Below, piece by piece: positions 21,670 to 31,227 of a DNA stretch of 64,000 nucleotides. The translations under genes were made by a program, and so were the position numbers. A model generated the notes under the pieces. It saw nothing but the letters and a program-made list of their open reading frames with translations. It ran no database searches and was not told the DNA's origin. The stretch is from Ceratorhiza oryzae-sativae (lineage: Eukaryota > Basidiomycota > Agaricomycetes > Cantharellales > Ceratobasidiaceae). The stretch spans positions 1-64,000 of the forward strand of contig JARWMV010000071.1 in assembly GCA_030998015.1 (NCBI GenBank), in the 5' to 3' direction. Within the stretch, counting starts at the first letter, position 1; each line of letters begins with the position of its first letter.

Positions 21670-23259
21670 CACTGGCTAACATAAGTCTTGCCTCACGTGA
21701 CAAGAAATACTTGTGTGGCTTGTTTCTCACAAACCAGCAAAGATATTGATTAGGGCTAGTAATGAATAACGTAGATTATGATCCTGCGCACATATGTACC
21801 AAAAATTGAATTTGCGTGATGAGAGTACAAAAGGTGGCACATAGTCTGTTTGCGCATGTGTGAGGCAAGACTTATGTGTGTAAATGCCGTCTAGTATTAA
21901 ACATACAAAACTTCCAGAACACTTTGCATAAAATCATTCTAATCTAGTAGTGAGTATTATCACCTCTCGCATCTTGTAGTTCAGCCACCCTGAGAGGCAT
22001 AGAATAATACAGGTTCTGGATCACAGTTGCATCAATGCACTCCCACTCCTCCTTCAGTGCCTCCCATAATTCGTCCTCGTTATGCAGCTGAAGGGCCTGT
22101 TTGCACACCTTATGATCCAGATAGCTCCACACATGCTCAATTATGTTCATATCCAGTGAGTTTGATGGCCAGGGAAGGACTTTGATATGATTTGCCTCAA
22201 GCCAGCCAGATGCTAGGTGTGATCAATGCTTTGGATCATTGTCACGCTGAAATATAATGCTATGCGGCTTGAGTTTCTGGTCCTTCAGAGTCTCCAGTAA
22301 CTCCTCCTTCAATATCTCCATGTACATCACTGCGTTCATGATGCCTTCGATTCAATGTAGACAGCCTACTCCATTCCAGGTTATACACCCCCACACCATC
22401 ACACTCCCGCCTCCATGTTTGATGGTCTTCTTTGTATACCTAGGATCGTACACCTGTCCAGGACGTCTCCACACGTACTCCAATCCATCTGAGGAGAATA
22501 GGTTGAATTTTGATTCATCTGAGAAGATGACCTGAGCCCACATTAAGGTATCCCAACTTATATGCTCAGCAGACCAGCCATGATGAGCTGCTCTTTGCTT
22601 ATATTTAAGGGAAGGGATGTGTTGTTGTTGACGTGCCATAAGCCCCAACTCTTGAAGGTGGTGGCAGATTGTTTGGGGGTGGAGATGGGGAAAGTATTGG
22701 CACTGTAGCTCAGTTGCATTGCCATGACGAAGTTTAGACAGGCCGATTAAGGCGCGGCGATCATCTCTGACCATCATTCTGCATGGGCAACCTGTACAAA
22801 TAGCCTTGGGGTATGTTGCACATGGTTTGAGGAATCGTCAATAAATTTGGTTAATGGTAGTGTGATTGACACCAACGACATGAGCAACAATACTACTCAC
22901 AATGCCAAGATTCTTCATTGTCAGAATTTCTGACTTCTGCCCATCTGTAGTAAAGCGGGCCATGTCTGATAGTAATTTTGACAGTAGGGCAAAGGGATAG
23001 TAGGGTTTACGAGTGTGGGAGAATAGCAGAAGAACCGGGTGTATGCAGCTCACATAAATCTTGCCTCACACATGCGCAAACAGACTACGTGCCACCTTTC
23101 GTACTCTCATCGCGCGAATTCAATTTTTGGTATGTATGTGCGCAGGATCATAATCTACATTATTCATTACTAGCCCTAATTGGTATCTTTGCTGGTTTGT
23201 GAGAAACAAGCCATACAAGTATTTCTTGTCACATGAGGCAAGACTTATGTTAGCCAGTG
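21670..23259 (-). mobile_element. Tc1-like transposon (1590 bp) with ~210-bp inverted repeats
   Basis: TA is duplicated at 21668-21669 and 23260-23261; the empty site GATACATAAGAGAACAC is intact in Gypsy-I at 9522-9538. Both ends begin CACTGGCTAACATAAGTCTTGCCTCA and match for roughly 210 bp (21670-~21880 and ~23048-23259). Each long repeat ends with an inverted copy of its own tip (GTGAGGCAAGACTTATGT), an internal-plus-outer binding site arrangement. The transposase is on the minus strand. Confidence 0.92.
21944..22963 (-). pseudogene. Tc1-like transposase (broken)
   Basis: The start is at 22963 (MARFTTDGQKSEILTMKN), a short N-terminal helix-turn-helix. The middle contains HPQTICHHLQELGLMARQQ and then the DDE core: IFSDESKFNLFSSDG (first Asp, ~22510), WRRPGQ and GGGSVMVWGCI, FQRDNDPKH (second Asp, ~22245) and LDMNIIEHVWSYLD (Glu, ~22145). 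Both acidic positions and the Glu are readable. TGA stops near 22352, 22224 and after the helix-turn-helix, plus a frame change near 22800, inactivate it. The TGA codons fit CGA-to-TGA decay. Confidence 0.85.
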
Positions 23260-23279
23260 TAAGAGAACACAAAGAAACT

Positions 23280-24543
23280 ATGTCACAGAGACCACAAACT
23301 CAATCTCAAAGCAGAGTGGCAAATAGTAGACCACAATCACCCAAGCCCATTACTCCCCCAGAGGCTGAAGGTAACCCAGACAAGACCCTCCAAGGAATGC
23401 CAGGGGGGTTGCCACAAAACCCACAACCAGTGGCTCAACCCAACCCCACTGGGCCCCCATCCTGGGAGGGGAAATAGGGGGAATACCACTCCGCAGCCCT
23501 CAACCGCCAATTCACCTGATAAATCCAGACCCAGAAGATATCTCAAATCCAGAGAGGGATGAGGTAGAAGATATGACCCAAACCATATACAAACAAGGCA
23601 CGGCCTTGGCGGAAGAGGCAAGGACACAACCCCAGCCAGGTCCGGAACCATAGCCACTGCCAACCCTATTCACACCATTGCCACAGCCATCAGGGCGGGG
23701 CTCAAGGAACTTAGAGACAATAATCATAGGGAACTAGAAAAGGCAATCAGGTATAAATCAGTGTCAAATATCACTAACCCGACAAGAAGGAAACGTGGAC
23801 TGGATGGTAAGGTCAATGGAAACATCCAACAAAAATGTCCTCTATGTGGCAAAGAACCAGGACAACCTAAAAGCAGAAATGGGGAACCTGATAAAAGAAT
23901 TAAAGGACATCTCCATGGAAATAAACCGGGTACTGGGAATGCAAGAGCGAAAGCTGAAAGCTTAGAGAAGAAAACTGAAAACACAGGGGAGATCCTAATG
24001 CACTAGAACAAAGGTAACCGATCTAGGAAATGAGCTCCAGAAAACAACTGAAGCAGGAAGGCCAAGGGAAAGGACAGAAGAAACCAGGGGAAGAACTAGG
24101 GTGGTCATAGGAAGCCCCTCACAATCCCCCTCAGCCTCCCCAGTGAACACCCTTTCTAGGAAGAACCTTCCAGGCTGAGTCCACAATAAGACCCGAACAG
24201 AACCTCCATCCCAAGCAAACCAACCTACCCTTGCTGCAAACCACACTCCTAAGGAGGCGTGACTAGGGAGACCCAGCAAATTTAATGGGAAAAAAGGGAA
24301 GGAAGCAGAGAACTTCATAATTGGCATGGAACTTTTCTTTGCTGACTATGATGAATCAGCCTTTGACAACAGAAAAAAGATATCTGCTGTGTTAATGAAC
24401 GTGGACGATGGGGAAGCAGCAAACTGGGCACAACCTTACTGCCAGAAACTACTAGCAGGCGAACACACAGGTATCCTTGCATCCTGGAAGGATTTCAGGA
24501 AGGGATTCCTGGATGCTTTTAACAACCCAGTCATAAAGGAAAA
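23280..24543 (+). pseudogene. Gypsy-II gag, 5' part (broken)
   Basis: ATG at 23280 opens a Pro/Gln-rich Gag leader. It stops at 23477, and single-base losses relative to Gypsy-I put later parts in other frames. The Gag core resumes near 24250 (KFNGKKGKEAENFIIGMEL, AANWAQPYCQKLLAG) and is cut at 24543 by a solo LTR of the same family; it continues at 25105. The Tc1 element lies just upstream of the start codon. Confidence 0.75.
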
Positions 24544-25099
24544 TGTTATGACCTGTCAAACAGACATAACAAAACAACCAAATATTTTTACAGATTTATG
24601 GCATTTTTCCTAAGCAGAACAAGCCATAAACAAGGTCACATGACCTCGGCGCTTAGCCAGCACTTACAGTGGTTACCCTGAACTCGCTCCAGCATTTCTC
24701 TCCATTGTTACTTGGAGTGAGGAGCGAGTTGTCACGTGATCTCAGTGCTTACAGGAGGATCACATGACCTCAGCGCCTACCCCTCAGACCTCACACAGCT
24801 CTATAAGATTCAGAGCCACACAAACTTAAGACAAACAATTACCTAACCCATAGTACTGTACATAACCTACACCTACTGCGGAGTGTGCTTAGATAATACA
24901 ACCACAGCCACCACAGCCACAGGCATATATAAGAGGGATAAAGCAAGACTGGACGCCTCAGCTTGCTTTATCTCGTCAACCACCATAGACCGTAGCAAAC
25001 ACTGTAACTAGAACACTCAATACATATTGCATAGCACCAAACTGTCAACGCAGCCACTACTTAAGTGCTTCACAAGGAAGCCTCCAGAGGGTCACGACA
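24544..25099 (+). repeat. Solo LTR of the Gypsy-I/II family inside Gypsy-II gag (556 bp)
   Basis: TGTTATGACC...GGTCACGACA flanked by GAAAA at 24539-24543 and 25100-25104. Gag sequence reads across the empty site in Gypsy-I (GTCATAAAAGAAAAGACC, ~10811). It has one U3 hairpin block. A relative therefore inserted into its own family member and later recombined to a solo LTR. Confidence 0.95.
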
Positions 25100-25104
25100 G
25101 AAAA

Positions 25105-25606
25105 GACCATCCAGAAACTAAGGAAATTAATGCAAACCAAGAGTGCATTGGATTATGCTACCCAATTCTGGATCCTGATCCAAGAGGTAGACTGGAACCA
25201 GGAAGCCCTCAAGGACCAATTCAGGGAAGGGTTAAAACCTGAAGTATGACAAGAGATCTTAAGGATTGAAGTACTGGCAAATGAGGCTGAAGGCCCATCA
25301 TATACCTTAGATCAATTAATCGACTTTGCCTGCAAAATGGACGACATGCAGTTTGCAAACCAGAAAATGAATGCAAGGACCAGCAACTCATCAAATTCAA
25401 CCTGGGCACCAGCAAAATACAAACAAGGGGGGAACAAGCCTTCAGGGACCAGTGGCAAACAGGGGAATACCCAAACTAACAACATGGTAAGGATACCAGA
25501 CAGTGAAAAAGACAGGCGAAGGAAAGAAGGATTCTGTATCAAATGTGGTAAATCAGGGCATGTCCTGAAGGACTGCCAAGGCCAGTGGACCTACAAACAA
25601 AGCTAA
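25105..25606 (+). pseudogene. Gypsy-II gag, 3' part with CCHC zinc knuckle
   Basis: Continues the Gag helical domain (DQLIDFACKMDDMQFANQKM) into a basic linker and the knuckle CIKCGKSGHVLKDC at ~25531-25572, the nucleic-acid-binding tail of Gag. A TGA at 25247-25249 interrupts the first part; TAA at 25604-25606 ends it. It is in the same frame as the protease-RT region, so gag and pol were probably one long frame or separated by one stop. The knuckle is the first domain missing in Gypsy-I. Confidence 0.8.
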
Positions 25607-25684
25607 GATACAAGGGAAGGCCAGCAGACAAGTTGAAGAAGAAAGCAGCTCTGAGTCAGAAAACTAATTGGTCCTACCACTTCC

Positions 25685-28600
25685 ATGTTGGAGGACCCTG
25701 ATATAACCCCTACCACAGATGTATGTTACCTCAAGAAGTCTAGTAATCAATCAATAATATACACTACAGTAGAGGGAATCATGGAACCAGCAAAGACACT
25801 GATTGACTCAGGATCTTCAACCAACTTCATTGATAAGGCCTATTCAAGGGAAAAGGGGATTCCGACCACTCCCCTCAAACACAAGAAATCAATTGTGGCC
25901 ATTGATGGAAATGAAATCAAGGATGCCATAGAAGAAAGGGCAGAACTAAATATTGAAGTGGAAGGGAAGACACTGAAATGCTCCCTTTATGTGATGACTC
26001 TAGGCAACACAGACATAGTCCTAGGGAAAGAATGGCTTGAAGAAGCAGAACCTATCATAGATTGGAAAGACCTTACCATCTCATACCCAGACAAAATCAA
26101 GGCAAGGGCAGCAAGTGAAAGCCTACAAATCCCAGAAGAATCTAGGGATTTTGAAGACCTGTTTGGGGAAGAAGGTTTCTGAGAACTTCCACCCCACTGA
26201 GGTAACCTGGACTTCAAAATGGACCTGATTGAGGGAGCAGAGCTGCCAAAGCCTGCAAAGAGGTACAGTATGTCGCCAGCAGAAACAAAGGTGCTCAGGG
26301 AGTACCTAGAGGAGGAACTAAGAAACGGAAAAATAAGGCCCAGCCAGTCAGTTGTAGCTGCACCCTGTTTCTATGTGAACAAAGCAGATGGAGGGCTTAG
26401 GTTGGTAGTCGACTACCATAAGATGAATGACATCACCAAGCCAGACAGGTTTCCACTTCCAATTCAAATAGAATTGATTGAGAGATTGAAGGACACAACC
26501 ATCTATTCAAAAATGGATGTTTGATGGGGTTTTAACAATATCAGGGTAAAAGAGGGAGACAAATGGAAAACAGCCTTTAGGACAGGAGAAGGCCAGTTTG
26601 AATGCTTGGTCATGCCATTCAGAGTAAAAGAAGGACCAAGAACCTTTACAAGGTTCATGATGGAAAAGTTCTGTGACATAATAGACGATTATGTGGTAAT
26701 CTACATGGACAATGTACTAGTGTTTTCCAGAAACAGGGAAGAACATGTACAACATGTCAGAGAAGTGTTAAGAAGAATGAGGGAAAACCACCTCTTCCTC
26801 AAACCACACAAGTGTCAGTTCTTTGTGAAGGAGGTAAGCTTCATCAGAATCATCATATCCCCAGAAGGGATATCGATGGAGAAGGAAAAGGTAAAGGCAG
26901 TACTAGAATGGCCAGAACCTAACACAGTAAAAGAAGTCCAAGCATTCCTAGGCTTCATGGGGTTTTATAGAAGGTGGATAGAGAAGTTTAGCACCTTAGC
27001 CAAACCCCTCACAGATCTCACACAAAAAGATGTCAAATTCCTGTGGGAAAGAAAACAACAAGAAGCATTTGAAGCTATTAAAGAAGCAGTAGCCAGAGAA
27101 CCAGTCTTAATCCACCCAAACCCAAACAAGCCATACGTACTGGAAACAGACACCTCAGGAGTGGCCATGGGGGTGGTACTAAGCCAAAAGGGTGATGACA
27201 ACTGATTGCATCCAATTGCCTTCCTATTGAAGAGCTTCACCCCACCAGAGAAAAATTATGACACCTACAACAAGGAGTTGCTTGCAATCGTTAGGTCCTT
27301 AGAGCACTGGAGGCTATACCTAGAAGGGACAGAAGAACCTATTGTGATATACACTGACCATAGGAACCTCCAGTACTGGCAAAATGCCCAGATGTGGAAT
27401 AGAAGGCATGCCAGATGGTATCTCACTCTGGCACCCTTCAATTTTCAGATTGTGTATAGACCAGGGAAACTCTCACAGAAGCCAGATGCCCTTTCCAGAA
27501 GGAGCGACCATGGGGACACCCCTATGGAACCACAGATCATGATTCCAGAAGAAAGGTTCATAGGTTTCAAGGCAGAGGTACAGGGGAATTTCTGGGAGGA
27601 GCTTAAAGAAGCTCAGGAAGAAGATGAATCTATCAGATCCTTAAGGCTGAGTGTGGCAAATAAAGAACAACTACCACCCTCAGTACAGAAGGAATTTAGA
27701 TGGTACGAAATGAAGGAGGGCCTACTAAGGTATGATGATAGGCTCTACATCCCAGATGACAAGGACTTGAGGTTGAGTCTCCTTTAGAGATGTTGTGCCA
27801 GAATTCCTGCATTCTGGCATCAAGGGCAACTCTATTCCATCAGCTGACCAATCAGCACTTCTGAGCTGCTTCTGCAATTGAGTTACCCTTGATGCCAGAA
27901 TGCAGGAATTCTGGCACAACATCTCTAGTCTCCTTGAGGAGTGCCATGATGCCCCTGTGGTGGGTCATCAGGGACAAGCCCAAACACTAGAATTACTATC
28001 AAGGGATTACTACTGGCCAGGAATGAAGGCCCAAGTAAACTGATATGTGGAATCTTGTGAAATGTGTCAAAGAAGCAAAGGACACAAACAAGGTGCTCCC
28101 CTGAAGCCCTTACCAATCCCATGGAAACCATGGGCAGATGTCGCATATGATTTCATTGTCAAATTACCTGTCTCAAAGGGGTACGACAGCATCTTGACAG
28201 TTGTAGATCGCTTCTCCTGGCAGGCCCATTTTGTACCATGTCTGGAGAGCACCAATGCAGAAGAACTGGCAGAAATATTCATAAGGGAGGTATGCAGACA
28301 TCATGGGACCCCAGAAACCACTGTCTCAGACTGAGGGCCAACCTTTAACAGCCAATTCCTAAAGGCCCTATACAAGGAAATGGGGACAAAGCCCAGATTC
28401 TCCACCACCTTCCATCCAGAAACAGATGGACTGTCGGAAAGAACAAATCAATGGGTAGAAGGGTTCTTAAGAACCTTCTGCAATTATAGACAAGATGATT
28501 GGGTAAAATGGTTACCCATTGCTGAATTCTGCCATAACAACCACATAAACGCTACAACAGGACAAACCCCATTTGAAACAGTATATGGGAAAAACCCAAG

Positions 28601-29231
28601 ACGGGTTGTCCAAGAGGGAGAAGAACTGTCTGAGGCACCCGCTGCAGACAACATGCATAATCAAATGGAAAAAGTATGGGATGAGGCAAGAGCCTCAATG
28701 GAATTACACCAACAAATGGAAAAGAAAGGGAGGGAATTCAAGGTAGGAGACAAGGTTTGGCTGCTCCTAACAAACCTCTTGTCCAAGAGACCCTCCAAGA
28801 AATTGGACAACTGAAAAGGGGGCCCTTTTGAAATCACAGAAAAGATCTCATCCCATGCGTATCGCCTGGACCTACCTAAAACCATATGTGTACACAATGT
28901 ATTCCATGTAAATCTCCTCTCGCCATTCACAGAAGATAAAGACTTCCAAAGAAGGCAGGCCAAACCACCACCAATCATAACAGAAGAAGGAGAGGAGGAG
29001 TATGAGGTGGACCACATTGCAAATTATGAATGGTGGAATGGTGAGCTGTTTTACCAAATCAGATGGAAGGGCTACAACCCAATAGAAGACACCATGGAAC
29101 GTGCCAGCAAGTTTGCTGACATGAAAGAGGTTCTAAATGACTTGCAAAGGCGCTTACCAGATGCACCAATGCCAGTCAAGACAAGTCAGCACTCAGGTGA
29201 CTCAAAAGGCAGGCCAAAGAGAACCAAATGA
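25685..29231 (+). pseudogene. Gypsy-II pol: protease, RT, RNase H, integrase, chromodomain (broken)
   Basis: Domains in order: aspartic protease (LIDSGSSTNFID, ~25798); RT from LRLVVDYHKMND (~26397) through VVIYMDNVLVFS (~26695), where the usual YxDD reads YMDN; RNase H with YTDHRNLQYW (~27350) and a Gypsy tail; integrase with a CEMCQRSK zinc half (~28061), DFIVKLPVSKGYDSILTVVD core, and GLSERTNQWVEGFLR Glu region (~28430); then a C-terminal chromodomain (YEVDHIANYEWWNGELFYQI, RWKGYNPIEDT, ~29000-29090), which marks a chromovirus. The frame stays the same throughout once the 143-bp MITE and its 8-bp duplication are discounted. It is broken by TGA at 26180, 26198, 26522, 27203, 28041, 28332 and 28812. 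The chromodomain would target integration to marked heterochromatin, which fits the nested insertions. Confidence 0.9.
27785..27927. mobile_element. hAT-type MITE (143 bp) in the integrase region
   Basis: GTCTCCTT is duplicated at 27777-27784 and 27928-27935. The ends are long near-perfect inverted repeats starting TAGAGATGTTGTGCCAGAATTCCTGCATTCTGGCATCAAGG when read in from each side (about 45 bp). The tips match the 1.2-1.4-kb hAT copies at 3188 and 35894, so the same transposase likely moved all three. It has no coding capacity. Confidence 0.93.
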
Positions 29232-29335
29232 GGACCTGGAAAGCTTTAAAAAGAGCCATCCAGGATACCCAAGAAAGGCCAGAGCCCGCTCTACCACCTC
29301 ACTTGCACCACAATACACCTGCGAAACCCCAAAAC

Positions 29336-30157
29336 ATGCCTTTCATCACTCACCCAGTTGCCCATCCCAACCGTTACATACCACTTGCTGAAAATCAGGT
29401 GGCCCCACTTCGGCAGCCACCCACCACTAGACAGCCAGCACCCTACCCTGGCAAGGAAAATCGTCCTAAACTAGGGATGTACTGCTACAGCGTGGAAGAT
29501 GCCCAAAGGTATGCTGAGCGACTGTTGCCAGGGGCTAACCTAGTGTACATCCCAAAGAAGTTAAGGGATGAAAGGAACTGGATCGATGATGACAAGTACC
29601 TGGATCCCAGGTTAGGGGTCCTAACATGGCATGGAAGCCAGAAGCCAACAATGAGAAACACCTTGCTAAGAACACTGATGTATGTCATTGACGATATTGT
29701 GGGACCAATGGTCAACAGGGTGGCCAAGGCAGCAAGACAACAGAGGAGGGCCGCAGGCCAAATGGCAGATGGAGGGGACTGGGAGGTGGAGCACTGGGCC
29801 AAGGCATTGTTGGAAGAGTGGAAGTTGACACTGGCCGCACTGTATGTGGGACTGCTCAAAGCAACTACCACTGATGAGATGTTTACTGCTATCAGGACAA
29901 AGCAGGCAAACATGAGTGACTTCCGAAGTTGGGTGAAGGTGCACCCAAACAAAAACACCAATTACGACACTGATATGACAAGCCTTACATCAAGCCTAGA
30001 ATCACTGGTCATGGCTGAGGAGGAAGCAAAGCCAGTGATAAAGGAACCCACCCTGGACCCAGCTGCAGAAGAAGCCAAACAGGACTGGGACCAGTGGGAA
30101 AATGAGCTTGTTGAAGCTCTGGAGGAGGTGCCACTGTTGGAACCAGCCCCCATATGA
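29336..30157 (+). CDS. ORF X: extra protein between integrase and 3' LTR, unknown
   Basis: Open from ATG 29336 (273 codons); the frame is open back to 29228. The N terminus is Pro-rich. Around residues 45-110 it reads GMYCYSVEDAQRYAERLLPG and DKYLDPRLGVLTWHG, then a basic RQQRRAAGQMAD segment, a helical part (WEVEHWAKALLEEWKL) and a strongly acidic C terminus ending LLEPAPI. I see no known motif, signal peptide or membrane segment. Its second half survives in Gypsy-I fused to Gag. It ends 72 bp before the end of antisense gene Y, so the two genes converge. It occupies the env position but looks cytosolic; it may belong to the captured cassette. Its intact state among broken neighbours is notable. 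Confidence 0.6.
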   Translation: MPFITHPVAHPNRYIPLAENQVAPLRQPPTTRQPAPYPGKENRPKLGMYCYSVEDAQRYAERLLPGANLVYIPKKLRDERNWIDDDKYLDPRLGVLTWHGSQKPTMRNTLLRTLMYVIDDIVGPMVNRVAKAARQQRRAAGQMADGGDWEVEHWAKALLEEWKLTLAALYVGLLKATTTDEMFTAIRTKQANMSDFRSWVKVHPNKNTNYDTDMTSLTSSLESLVMAEEEAKPVIKEPTLDPAAEEAKQDWDQWENELVEALEEVPLLEPAPI

Positions 30158-30229
30158 CCACTTTGCCTCCCATGGATTTTCTTGAATGTATAAGAGTTTT
30201 ATTTTTACACATCAAACTTAATACATTTT

Positions 30230-30765
30230 TTACTCTCTATTTACATTTGCCCTTGAGGGGCCGGGTATAGGGCTTCTTGCCTTTTTTATCCTTCTTATTG
30301 GTCTGAACGACTGGGTAGTGGGCCACAGCCAAGGGGCCTCCCCCCCTGGGAAGTTGGCCATGTAGTTCTGGAAACACCCAGAACCAGATGCTGCAAAGGG
30401 CAAAGCCTCATCAAACAAGGGAGCAGAGCCCTCCTCAAAGAATTCAGCAAGAGTGGCCCAGTGAGACTGCTCCTCAAAGGACTTGTAGTCCTGATCAACG
30501 AGCACCCAGACACACTCAAGGGTGGCCTCATGGGCCCAACCATCAAGGAGGATGCGCTCTTCTACAGAACAAGTTAGCAACGTGAGAACAATGAAGAACA
30601 AGCACACATACCTGGCACCCCACAGAAGAACCAATCCCTGACACCTCCATAGAAGTCTTCAAGGGAGGTGTTGCACACGGCATCGCAGTAGGCACAGTAC
30701 TCCCCCTTAGGGAGAGACCAGCAGGTGCAGTCAAGGGGATTGTAGTTAAGGGAAATAATGCACAT
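30230..30765 (-). CDS. Antisense cassette gene Y, Gypsy-II copy (161 aa, spliced)
   Basis: Exon 1 is 30765-30612 and exon 2 is 30561-30230, with the GT-AG intron at the same place as in Gypsy-I (here 49-50 bp, GTATGTG...CTGTAG). The reading frame is open and colinear with the other copy: Cys-rich N terminus (CTCWSLPKGEYCAYCDAVC), DFYGGVRDWFF, acidic middle and basic tail; the C-terminal ~20 residues differ by small indels. Conservation of both splice sites and frame in two diverged copies argues for a real protein. Function unknown. Confidence 0.65.
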
Positions 30766-30821
30766 AGTAAAGATGGGATGAAGAAGGAAAACAACAAAAC
30801 CACAAACATTAAAAAATCACA

Positions 30822-30842
30822 GTGCAACACAGTAACTTGCAC
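30822..30842. promoter_or_regulatory. Hairpin with 9-nt loop, Gypsy-II copy
   Basis: Stem GTGCAA/TTGCAC is identical to Gypsy-I; loop CACAGTAAC. It lies 57 bp upstream of the gene Y start and ~390 bp upstream of the Rep-like start, in the divergent intergenic region. The stem is unchanged while flanking bases differ. Confidence 0.35.
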
Positions 30843-31227
30843 AAACATCAAAACAAAGTCTGGTCAGGTGACACCAATGGACACATGACCATCTGCCAGA
30901 AAACAAACAACAAAGCATGGGAATCACATGACCTAGCCTAGTCACATGAATATATGCTATCCCCTAACTACTGGAGGGGTCGGAGAGGGGGCACCGACTG
31001 AAGTGGAGGAGCGGAGGCCCCAAGTGTAGTGAGGAAAAAGGCTGATGCAGGGGAACGCAGGAAGGGCACCCCTCGGAGATGTGTCATAACCAGCACAAGC
31101 CTACATCAGGAAACCACGTGATCACAACAACCAGAAAGGGTATATCTAGGGGACGCCTTTGGGGGTAAAAGGGGCTATCATTTCATGCCCTCCCCACAAG
31201 ACACATCTACCTCAAAAAGCACCAACA

